A stretch of 64,000 nucleotides of DNA from Streptomyces sp. NRRL F-6131 (lineage in GTDB: Bacteria; Actinomycetota; Actinomycetes; Streptomycetales; Streptomycetaceae), in NCBI GenBank assembly GCA_000719695.1, contig JOHN01000043.1:1-64000 (forward strand). Direction: 5' to 3'. Position numbers and translations under genes: made by a program. Shown here piece after piece: positions 33,453 to 40,827 of the stretch (positions are counted from its first letter, which is position 1; the number at the start of each line of letters is the position of its first letter). Below the pieces are notes generated by a model, which was not told the origin of the DNA, made no database searches, and worked only from the letters and a program-made list of their open reading frames with translations.

Positions 33453-34597
33453 TGGCGGGCGGTGGCCCCGCGTCGGCCGTCGGGCTCGCGGACGGGTCCG
33501 GGGACCCGGTCCGCGAGGTGATGGCCGAGCACCGGGAGCTCTGCGAGCGGGCCGTGGACCCGCTGGAGATCGCGGCCGGGCTGGCCGAAGCCGGGCTGGG
33601 CCAGGACGCCGCCGCCCGGTGCCGGCACGCCGACCTGTTCTCGCTCGCCGAGGAGCTGTACGCCCGGGTGCCGCGCCGGCCGCCCTCGACCGAGCCGGCC
33701 GCGCCCGTCGAGGGGTGGCAGCGGCGGTGCGGGGCGGCGCTGCGGACGGCGGGGCTGGCGGTGCTGCCGTGCGCGGCGGCGGCCGTCCTCGGCGGGAGCC
33801 GTCCGGTGCTGCTGGCGGCGGCCGTTCCGCTCGCCCTCGTCCCGGCGGCCGCCGGTGCGGCGGGGGCGGCCGGGGCGGACGGCACGGCGCGGGCGCCGTG
33901 GGGCGGACCGGGCCCCGAGGAGGGGCCGGAGGCGGAGCTGGGCCCGTCCGGCCCGGCGCACCGGCGGACGGCCCGGCCGCCGGTGCCGGCCCGCGACCGG
34001 TGGGCGCCGGCCGTGCGGGGGGCCGGAACGGCCGCGCTGCTGCTGGTGCCGCTGGCCGTGGCGGCCGACGGGCCGGGCGAGCGGCGGGTGACGGCCGCGC
34101 TGGTGCTGGCGGCGGCGCTGTCCGCCGGATCCGCGGAGTGGGCGGCCCGGTGGTACCGGCACGTCGGCCGGGGGCACCTGGGGGCGGCGGCGACGCTGTC
34201 CGAGTTCCGTTCCCGGATGCGGCCGGTGCTCCCGGTCGCCCTGACGCTGCACCTGGCGGTGCTGGCCGTGCTGACCTTCGCGGCGCTCGCCGTGCTGACC
34301 GCGCTCGCGCCCCGGCCGGGTCCGGCGCACGGCGGCGGCCTGCTGCACCTGGCGGCCGAGCGCGCCGAGCCCGCGCAGTGGGCGGCGCAGGGCGTGCTCG
34401 GTCTGCTGCTGGTGCTGCCCGTGCTGCTGGCGCGCTGCGGGCGGTCCGGAGCGGCCGCGCTGGGCGCCTCGGTCGGCGCGGCGGCGACGGCGCTGCCGCC
34501 CGTCCCGTCCGCCGGGCTGCTCGGCGGCGGCGCGGTGGCGCTGGCCCTGCTGCTGTACGCCTGGCCGGTGCTGGGCCGCCCCGATGCGCACCGCTGA
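33452..34597 (+). CDS. polytopic membrane protein of the glycosyltransferase operon
   Basis: A 381-residue protein. The first ~85 residues are a soluble helical domain (MAEHRELCERAVDPLEIAAG, CRHADLFSLAEELYARVP) common to streptomycete membrane proteins paired with DUF3492 glycosyltransferases. About eight membrane helices follow, e.g. LLAAAVPLALVPAAAG, VALTLHLAVLAVLTFAALAV and WAAQGVLGLLLVLPVLLA. By analogy with PelF/PelG it could export or polymerise a polysaccharide, but there is no sequence match I can assert. ATG overlaps the preceding stop by 1 nt and has GGAGG 7 nt upstream, indicating coupled translation. Confidence 0.8.
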   Translation: MAGGGPASAVGLADGSGDPVREVMAEHRELCERAVDPLEIAAGLAEAGLGQDAAARCRHADLFSLAEELYARVPRRPPSTEPAAPVEGWQRRCGAALRTAGLAVLPCAAAAVLGGSRPVLLAAAVPLALVPAAAGAAGAAGADGTARAPWGGPGPEEGPEAELGPSGPAHRRTARPPVPARDRWAPAVRGAGTAALLLVPLAVAADGPGERRVTAALVLAAALSAGSAEWAARWYRHVGRGHLGAAATLSEFRSRMRPVLPVALTLHLAVLAVLTFAALAVLTALAPRPGPAHGGGLLHLAAERAEPAQWAAQGVLGLLLVLPVLLARCGRSGAAALGASVGAAATALPPVPSAGLLGGGAVALALLLYAWPVLGRPDAHR

Positions 34598-34602
34598 CCC
34601 CG

Positions 34603-34651
34603 GGCCGGTCGGGCGGCGGCCGTGCACCCGCACGGCGACCGCCGACCGGCC
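34603..34651 (+). terminator. imperfect hairpin between membrane-protein and epimerase genes
   Basis: GGCCGGTCGG at 34603-34612 pairs with CCGACCGGCC near 34642-34651, continued by further pairs (with a bulge and two mismatches) to a short loop at GCACGG/CCGTGC. It may partly terminate the upstream two-gene transcript. Confidence 0.5.
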
Positions 34652-34690
34652 GTCCGGTCCCCCCGATTTCCCGTTGTTCACTCGGACCCG

Positions 34691-34710
34691 CCAGACCGTG
34701 CCCGGTCTGG
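34691..34710 (+). promoter_or_regulatory. perfect 8-bp hairpin in epimerase leader
   Basis: CCAGACCG and CGGTCTGG form a perfect stem around TGCC, ending 21 nt before the epimerase ATG and 7 nt before GGAAGGA. As DNA it is an 8+4+8 inverted repeat, so it may be an operator or an RNA element affecting the ribosome binding site. Confidence 0.5.
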
Positions 34711-34731
34711 CTTCGTGGAAGGACGCCCCCG

Positions 34732-35733
34732 ATGAGGGTGCTGCTGCTGGGCGCCGACGGCTTCATCGGCCGTCGGGTCACCGACCGCCTGCTCGTGGAT
34801 CCGGAGTTGCAGGTGACGGTGCTCGGCCGGCGTGACTCCGCCGACATCCGCTTCGACCTGACCACCGGCAGTCCGGGCGCGCTGGCCCGGTTCCTGGACG
34901 CGGTCGCGCCGCAGGTGGTGATCAACTGCGCGGGCGCCACCTACGGCAGTTCGCGCACGCTGATCCGGGCCAACACGCTGGCCGTGGCGACGGTCTGTGA
35001 GGGGATCCGGCGCAGCCGGGAGCCGGCCCGCCTGGTGCACGTCGGTTCGGCGGCCGAGTACGGGCCGGTGCCGGGCGGGGTGCCGGTGTCGGAGAGCGCC
35101 GAGCCGCGGCCGGTGGGCCCGTACGGGGTGTCCAAGCTGGCCGGGACGGAGCTGGTGCTGGCCTCGGGGCTGGACGCCGCGGTGCTGAGGGTGTTCGACG
35201 TGGTCGGGCCGGGGGCGCCGACCGCCTCGCTGTTCGGGCGGCTGGCCGAGGGGCTGCGGCGGGCGCTGGAGCGCGAGGAGTCCCAGGTGCGGATGCCGGA
35301 CCTGTCCGGATACCGGGATTTCGTGGATGTGCGGGACGTCGCGCGGGCGATCCAGGCGGCCGCGGTGTCGGCGGCGACGGGCGTGATCAACATCGGCAGC
35401 GGGCACGCCGTCCGGGCCCGGGAGGCGGCCCAGCTGCTGGTCCGGGCCTCCGGTTTCGAGGGGGCCGTGGTCGAGGAGAACCGGCAGGTCGTGCTGCCCG
35501 CGCAGGCCGGCGGGCCGGTCGAGCACGTGCCGGGTCACGTGCCCGCGCACCACCTGCCGGGCCACCGCCCGCCGGAGCCCCGGCCGGGCGAGGGGCGGGC
35601 GGCCCCGGGGGAGCCGGTGCCGTGGCGGCAGGCGGACGTGCGGACCGCCCGGGACCGTCTCGGCTGGCGGACACAGGTGCCGTTGGAGGAGTCGCTGGGG
35701 GACGTCTGGCTGGAGACGGCCTGCCGGGTCTGA
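34732..35733 (+). CDS. NAD-dependent epimerase/dehydratase
   Basis: A 333-residue extended SDR protein acting on a nucleotide sugar. NAD-binding GADGFIGRRV, NCAGATYGSS, the catalytic Ser in VGSAAEYG and Y-x3-K in GPYGVSKLAG are intact, as is GYRDFVDVRDVARAI. Around residues 260-290 there is a His/Pro/Gly-rich insertion (VEHVPGHVPAHHLPGHRP) that interrupts the substrate domain and is not typical. It probably supplies a sugar nucleotide for the preceding glycosyltransferase. The ATG has GGAAGGA upstream. It is separated by 134 nt and two hairpins from the membrane-protein gene, so it may also have its own promoter. Confidence 0.88.
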   Translation: MRVLLLGADGFIGRRVTDRLLVDPELQVTVLGRRDSADIRFDLTTGSPGALARFLDAVAPQVVINCAGATYGSSRTLIRANTLAVATVCEGIRRSREPARLVHVGSAAEYGPVPGGVPVSESAEPRPVGPYGVSKLAGTELVLASGLDAAVLRVFDVVGPGAPTASLFGRLAEGLRRALEREESQVRMPDLSGYRDFVDVRDVARAIQAAAVSAATGVINIGSGHAVRAREAAQLLVRASGFEGAVVEENRQVVLPAQAGGPVEHVPGHVPAHHLPGHRPPEPRPGEGRAAPGEPVPWRQADVRTARDRLGWRTQVPLEESLGDVWLETACRV

Positions 35734-35820
35734 ACCGGCGGCTGGGGGCGGACGGGCCCGGCGGCCCGGTCCGGCAGAGCCCGTGAACCGGCCCGGGACC
35801 GGCCCGGCACGGACTTCGGG

Positions 35821-35860
35821 CGGCCCCCGGAGCGGTCCGCGGGGACCGCTCCGGGGGCCG
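35821..35860 (+). terminator. 18-bp perfect hairpin after the epimerase gene
   Basis: Arms 35821-35838 and 35843-35860 pair without mismatch (18 bp) around loop GCGG. It ends the glycosyltransferase operon, ~90 nt after the epimerase stop. Confidence 0.85.
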
Positions 35861-36028
35861 TCGCGCGGTCCCATCATCCGGTGTCGTGCGTCTCGCCCAT
35901 CGGACGGGCTGTCTCGGAATACCGGAGCGGCGTGACACTGTTGGCGTAGCAGAGCCACCGAGGTGGCGGAGCAACATGCCCCTGGAGATGGCCCTGGCCA
36001 CCCCGAACCGACGACCATCGGAGTCCCC

Positions 36029-37207
36029 GTGTCGCTGCCACCCCTGGTCGAGCCGGCCGACGAGCTCACCGTCGACGAGGTCCGCAGGTACTCCCGCCAC
36101 CTGATCATCCCCGACGTGGGCATGGCCGGGCAGAAGCGGCTGAAGAACGCCAAGGTGCTGTGCGTCGGCGCCGGCGGCCTGGGCTCGCCCGCGCTGATGT
36201 ACCTCGCCGCGGCCGGCGTCGGGACGCTGGGGATCGTCGAGTTCGACGTGGTCGACGAGTCGAACCTGCAGCGGCAGATCATCCACGGCCAGTCGGACGT
36301 GGGTCGCTCGAAGGGCGAGTCGGCGCGGGACTCGGTCAAGGAGATCAACCCCTACGTCGACGTGATCCTCCACGAGGAGCGTCTCGACAACTCCAACGTC
36401 ATGGAGATCTTCTCCGGCTACGACCTGATCGTGGACGGCACCGACAACTTCGCCACCCGGTACCTGGTGAACGACGCCGCGGTGCTGCTCGGCAAGCCGT
36501 ACGTGTGGGGCTCGATCTACCGCTTCGACGGCCAGGCGAGCGTGTTCTGGGCCGAGCACGGCCCCTGCTACCGCTGCCTCTACCCGGAGGCGCCGCCGCC
36601 GGGCATGGTCCCCTCCTGCGCCGAGGGCGGCGTGCTGGGCGTGCTGTGCGCGTCGATCGGCTCGATCCAGGTCACCGAGGCGATCAAGCTGCTGGCCGGG
36701 GTCGGCGACCCGCTGGTCGGCCGGCTGATGATCTACGACGCCCTGGAGATGAACTACCGCCAGGTGAAGGTCCGCAAGGACCCGAACTGCGCGCTCTGCG
36801 GGGAGAACCCGACCGTCACCGAGCTCATCGACTACGAGGCCTTCTGCGGCGTCGTGTCGGAGGAGGCGCAGGCCGCGGCCGCCGGTTCGACGATCACCTC
36901 GAAGCAGCTGAAGCAGTGGCAGGAGGACCAGGAGGACATTTTCCTGATCGACGTCCGCGAGCCCGGCGAGTACGAGATCGTCAGCATCCCCGGCGCGGTG
37001 CTGATCCCGAAGAACGAGTTCCTGATGGGCAACGCGCTGGAGCAGCTGCCGCAGGACAAGAAGATCGTGCTGCACTGCAAGTCGGGCGTCCGCTCGGCCG
37101 AGGTGCTGGCCGTGGTGAAGTCGGCCGGCTTCGCCAACGCCGTCCACCTGGGCGGCGGCGTGCTCGGCTGGGTGAACCAGATCGAGCCGCACAAGCCGGT
37201 GTACTGA
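36029..37207 (+). CDS. moeZ: adenylyltransferase/sulfurtransferase MoeZ
   Basis: A 392-residue fusion of an E1-like ThiF/MoeB adenylyltransferase (residues ~15-260) and a rhodanese domain (~290-390). Visible are RYSRHLIIPDVGMAGQ, GAGGLGSPALMYLA (ATP site), zinc cysteines CYRC and CALC, the conserved MVPSCAEGGVLG, and the rhodanese active-site loop VLHCKSGVRSAE with Cys. It adenylates and thiocarboxylates sulfur-carrier proteins for molybdopterin, thiamine/cysteine (CysO) or other sulfur pathways. GTG start with CGGAG 6 nt upstream matches the family N-terminus SLPPLVEPADELT. Counterpart: Rv3206c. Confidence 0.95.
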   Translation: MSLPPLVEPADELTVDEVRRYSRHLIIPDVGMAGQKRLKNAKVLCVGAGGLGSPALMYLAAAGVGTLGIVEFDVVDESNLQRQIIHGQSDVGRSKGESARDSVKEINPYVDVILHEERLDNSNVMEIFSGYDLIVDGTDNFATRYLVNDAAVLLGKPYVWGSIYRFDGQASVFWAEHGPCYRCLYPEAPPPGMVPSCAEGGVLGVLCASIGSIQVTEAIKLLAGVGDPLVGRLMIYDALEMNYRQVKVRKDPNCALCGENPTVTELIDYEAFCGVVSEEAQAAAAGSTITSKQLKQWQEDQEDIFLIDVREPGEYEIVSIPGAVLIPKNEFLMGNALEQLPQDKKIVLHCKSGVRSAEVLAVVKSAGFANAVHLGGGVLGWVNQIEPHKPVY

Positions 37208-37231
37208 TCACCGCGTACGACCGACGGTCGT

Positions 37232-37260
37232 GGAAGGGCCCGCTCCGGCGGGCCCTTTCC
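37232..37260. terminator. hairpin after moeZ
   Basis: AAGGGCCCGC (37234-37243) pairs with GCGGGCCCTT (37248-37257) around TCCG, extended by wobble pairs; 25 nt past the moeZ stop, in the convergent interval with the flippase gene. Confidence 0.8.
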
Positions 37261-37330
37261 GCGTTCCCGGCGTTCCCGCGTTTCCGGTTCCCGGCGTTTC
37301 CGGTTCCCGCGTTCCCGGTGTTCCCGCCTC
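37261..37330. repeat. degenerate GTTCCCG repeats
   Basis: About nine copies of GTTCCCGG/GTTTCCGG-like 7-9-mers follow the moeZ terminator, filling the gap to the convergent flippase gene. The array is C/T-rich on this strand. No function evident. Confidence 0.6.
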
Positions 37331-37347
37331 CCGGCGGCCGGGGACGC

Positions 37348-40125
37348 TCAGAGCGCGCGCTTGCGCTGCAGCACGTTGTAGGCGATCCAGCCCGGCAGCA
37401 CCGGCAGCCAGAAGGTGAGCGCCCGGTAGAGGAAGACCGCCGGGGTGGCGACGGCGGCCGGCACGTCGGCGACGGTGAGCGCGCCGATCAGCGCCACCTC
37501 GACCGGGCCGATGCCGCCCGGGGTGGGGATGGCGGAGCCGGCCGCGTTGGCGGTCAGGAAGACCACGGCGACCGCCGAGAAGGAGATCGAGCCGCCGAAG
37601 GCCTGCACCGAGGCGTCCAGGCAGGCGGTGAACGACAGCGTCAGCAGCAGGATGCCGCCGAAGCCGGTGACCAGCTTGCTGGGCGTCTGCATGAGGTCGA
37701 GCATCCGGGGCACCACGCCGAAGAACAGCGAGCGCAGCCGGTTCAGCACGAACCGCCGCAGCGGGGCGACCGCCGCGACCACCAGGGCCAGCACCGCCGC
37801 GCTCAGCACGCCGATGATCACCGCACGGGAGGCGGAGAGGTCGCCGTTGGTCTGGCTGCCGGTGATCAGGCCGAAGCTGAACAGCAGCAGCAGGTGGCCG
37901 GCCAGACCGGCCAGCTGGGAGGCGCCGACCGAGGCGACCGCCTGACCGGAGCGGATGCCGGCCTTCTGCAGGTAGCGGGTGTTCAGGGCGATGCCGCCGA
38001 TCGCGGCCGGCGCGACCAGCTTCACGAAGGACCCGGCGATCTGGGCGGCCACGGTCCGGCGGAACGGCAGCTTCTCCGGGACGAACCCGGTCAGGCTCAT
38101 CGCCGCGGCCACGTAGGAGAAGCCCGCCGCGGCGAGCGCCACCGCCGCCCAGGCCCAGTCCATCTGGGAGAGCTTGAGCTGGGCCGGCTTGACCGTGGTC
38201 AGCGTCAGGTAGGCGGCGAAGGTGAGCGCGATCACCATGATCAGGCTCTTCGGCTTGAGCCGCTCCAGCCTGGCCGGCTCCATCGGCGCCTCGGGGGCGA
38301 TCTGCAGGATCTGGGCGCGGATCCGGCTCAGCAGGTCCTCGCCGGCGACCGCGATGTCCTCCTCGGCCTGCTGCTGGGTGCGCTCGCCGGCGGCGACCTG
38401 CTCCAGGGCCTTGGCCTGCGCGGCGGTCTTGCGCTCCTTGCTGAGCTTCTTCAGGTCGACGCGGGTGGAGCGGCTCATGCCGACCGGCTGGAGCAGCGGC
38501 AGCGCCTGCGCGACCCGCTCGGCGCCGAGCACGGCGTTGGCGGTGGTGACCGTCCGCTCCGGGCCGATCCGCAACGCGAAGGTGGTCAGCAGCTGGGCGA
38601 CGTCGATCCGCAGGGTGAGGTCGGTGGCCGCGATGTCCCCGCCGGAGAGGTTGACCAGGCAGGCCGTCTTCTCGTCGACGACCAGCAGCGACTCGCCGGT
38701 GAGCCGGCGGTGGGCGATCCGGCGCTCGTGCAGGGCGGCGACCGACTCCCAGAGCGAGGCCATCACCTGGTCGGTGACCTCCTCGTCGGCGAGGTCGTCC
38801 AGGGGGCGGCCCTCGACGTTCTCGTAGACCAGGATCGCGGCGTCCGGGCCGAGCTCGGAGGTGGCGACCAGCTGCGGGGCGCGGGCACCGGAGGCGGCGG
38901 CCGCGTAGGCGATCAGCGCCTCCTGCTCCAGCGCCTGGCGCAGCGACTGCGGGCTGCGCCGGACGGCCACCGAGCGCAGCCGCAGCCGGCGCCAGGCCCG
39001 GTAGAAGAAGCCGGAGGCCTGCTGTTCGCGGTCGACGATGTGGACGTCCAGCGGTGGGCCGCTCTGCTGGGCGACCAGGTAGCGGCGGGTGCCGCCGGGG
39101 GCGTCGGGGGCGCGGTGGGCGCTGGCCGGGGTGAAGCCGACCTTGCGCAGGCCGATCATCAGGTGCTGGCCGGTGGGCCGGATGTTCGGCGAGCCGATCG
39201 CGTAGAGGGTGCCGTAGGCGACGGACCAGCCGATCAGCACGGTGAGCAGCAGCGACAGCGGGGTGGTGTAGCCGCCGAGCAGTTCGGTGATGCCGCTGAA
39301 GACGACCACCACCCACAGGGCGACCCGCCAGCGGGGTCTGGACGACATGCCGACCGCGGTCATGTAGGCGATCACCGGGGCGAGGTAGCCGTGCACCGGG
39401 TCGGTGAGGGTGCCGACGGAGTCCAGCGGGAAGCGGGTGAGCGCGTCGCGGATGTGGTCGGAGGCGCCCTCGGCGACCCACCAGTCGATGCCCAGCGAGA
39501 CGCCGTAGGCCAGCACCGAGGCGAGCACGCCGTCGGCCACCCGCAGTCCGTCGCGTTTGATCAGCCGCTCGACCGCGAAGGCGAGCGGCACGGCCAGCAC
39601 CGCGACGTTGGAGACCAGGCCGGTGATGGTGGACAGCACCGGGGAGAAGCGCGGCGCGTTCTCGGCGATGTCGATCTCGATGCCGGTGGTGGTCGAGGTC
39701 GCCACCCCGGCGAGCACGAACACCGCGACGATGCCGAAGACGCCGGCCAGGAAGCGGATGAGGTCGGAGGGGCGGTGCGCGCGGGCGGCGAGCAGCGGCT
39801 CGTCGACGTCCAGGTGCGGGGCGTCGTCCAGCGGGTCGTGCCCGGGGCGGGGGTCGACCGGGTCCGGTCCGGCGGTCGCGGCGGTCGCGGCGGTCGCGGC
39901 GGTCGCGGTGGGCAGGCCGGGCTCCGGGACGGGCTGCTGGCCGGGTACGGCGGCGGGTGCCCCGTCGGCGGGGGCGGCCGGCTGAGGGCTCTTGATCGTC
40001 CGGTCCTTGATCAGGGAGACTTCCGGCGGCGGCGCGGCGGCGGGCTCTCCACCACGACCTGCGGGCATGCTGTCGGAGGACTCGTCGGAGCCCTCGTCCA
40101 CACCCACGTCAGCCGTCCCGGTCAT
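37348..40125 (-). CDS. LPG-synthase-TM (UPF0104) flippase-like protein with pseudokinase domain
   Basis: A 925-residue protein. After a disordered acidic/Pro-rich N-terminus (~110 residues, with a TAA repeat) come about seven membrane helices, then a soluble aminoglycoside-phosphotransferase-like region (about residues 330-560), and a C-terminal LPG_synthase_TM domain (~620-925; helices LIMVIALTFAAYLTLTTV to FWLPVLPGWIAYNVL, with AGSAIPTPGGIGPVE). The kinase-like region reads IAHRRLTGESLLV and CLVNLSGG where HxD...N and DFG would be, so catalytic residues are lost. A role in lipid-linked substrate translocation is inferred. ATG at the conserved MTGTADVG; a GTG 8 codons earlier is possible. 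Confidence 0.85.
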   Translation of the reverse strand: MTGTADVGVDEGSDESSDSMPAGRGGEPAAAPPPEVSLIKDRTIKSPQPAAPADGAPAAVPGQQPVPEPGLPTATAATAATAATAGPDPVDPRPGHDPLDDAPHLDVDEPLLAARAHRPSDLIRFLAGVFGIVAVFVLAGVATSTTTGIEIDIAENAPRFSPVLSTITGLVSNVAVLAVPLAFAVERLIKRDGLRVADGVLASVLAYGVSLGIDWWVAEGASDHIRDALTRFPLDSVGTLTDPVHGYLAPVIAYMTAVGMSSRPRWRVALWVVVVFSGITELLGGYTTPLSLLLTVLIGWSVAYGTLYAIGSPNIRPTGQHLMIGLRKVGFTPASAHRAPDAPGGTRRYLVAQQSGPPLDVHIVDREQQASGFFYRAWRRLRLRSVAVRRSPQSLRQALEQEALIAYAAAASGARAPQLVATSELGPDAAILVYENVEGRPLDDLADEEVTDQVMASLWESVAALHERRIAHRRLTGESLLVVDEKTACLVNLSGGDIAATDLTLRIDVAQLLTTFALRIGPERTVTTANAVLGAERVAQALPLLQPVGMSRSTRVDLKKLSKERKTAAQAKALEQVAAGERTQQQAEEDIAVAGEDLLSRIRAQILQIAPEAPMEPARLERLKPKSLIMVIALTFAAYLTLTTVKPAQLKLSQMDWAWAAVALAAAGFSYVAAAMSLTGFVPEKLPFRRTVAAQIAGSFVKLVAPAAIGGIALNTRYLQKAGIRSGQAVASVGASQLAGLAGHLLLLFSFGLITGSQTNGDLSASRAVIIGVLSAAVLALVVAAVAPLRRFVLNRLRSLFFGVVPRMLDLMQTPSKLVTGFGGILLLTLSFTACLDASVQAFGGSISFSAVAVVFLTANAAGSAIPTPGGIGPVEVALIGALTVADVPAAVATPAVFLYRALTFWLPVLPGWIAYNVLQRKRAL
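39872..39907 (-). repeat. 9-bp in-frame tandem repeat in the flippase gene
   Basis: GCGGTCGCG is repeated exactly four times, encoding alternating Ala/Thr units (TAATAATAATA) in the disordered N-terminal region of the pseudokinase-flippase. Confidence 0.85.
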
Positions 40126-40259
40126 CTGGTCTTGTCCTCGTATCACCACTCACCGCCCCGAAGATGGTGGCATGCCGCGGCGCCCCGCGCTGGACAGGGG
40201 CCGGATCGGGCGCGGCGGATCGTTCGCACGGGCCCCGCCGCCCGGCCGGGTGCGGAAGA

Positions 40260-40616
40260 ATGCCGCAGGTGACGGACGCCCCCGAGAAGGCCGGCCACGG
40301 CGAGCTGCCGCCCTTCGCCGAACTCGTGCTCGACCTGACCGAGCGGATTCCACCCGGCCGGGTGATGACCTACGGAGACGTCGCCGAGTACCTCGGCCAG
40401 GGCGGCCCCCGGCAGGTCGGCCGGGTGATGGCCCTGTACGGCGGCGCCGTGCCCTGGTGGCGGGTGGTCCGCGCGGACGGCCGGCTGCTGCCCGGCCACG
40501 AACACCGCGCCCTCGCCCACTACGGCGACGAGGGCACCCCGCTGCGCGACCTCGCCGACCCGCCCCGGGTCGACCTGCGGCACGCCCGCTGGGACGGCGG
40601 CCCGGCCGAGGAGTAG
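40260..40616 (+). CDS. alkyltransferase-like (MGMT family) protein
   Basis: A 118-residue protein with the DNA-binding domain of O6-alkylguanine transferases: helix-turn-helix region IPPGRVMTYGDVAEYLGQGGPRQVGRVM. The active-site P-C-H-R is replaced by P-W-W-R (AVPWWRVVRADGRLLPG), so it cannot accept an alkyl group. Such ATL proteins bind alkylated guanines and recruit nucleotide excision repair. Counterpart: Rv3204. The exact start is unclear (ATG here, or GTG three codons later). It lies directly before the helicase-nuclease genes and divergent from the flippase. Confidence 0.88.
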   Translation: MPQVTDAPEKAGHGELPPFAELVLDLTERIPPGRVMTYGDVAEYLGQGGPRQVGRVMALYGGAVPWWRVVRADGRLLPGHEHRALAHYGDEGTPLRDLADPPRVDLRHARWDGGPAEE

Positions 40617-40827
40617 GACCGACCCGGTCCCACGGCCGGGGAGCCCGGATCCCGGCGGCCCCGGCACGCCTTCCGGAGCCTTGTGGCGGGCCGGGCGCGG
40701 ACCCTGCGCGGATCGGACGGAATCGCGTGCGCGGACGGGAATGACGGGGCAGGATCGTAGGCTCGATACGGCGGGCCCCTCGGCGGGGCCCGCCCGCAGT
40801 TGCCCGAGCACGACCCCCAGGACGTCC

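Noticed and set aside
31587..35733. Antibiotic biosynthetic gene cluster
   Set aside because: Only three sugar-related genes; no polyketide, peptide-synthetase, RiPP or terpene genes in the window.
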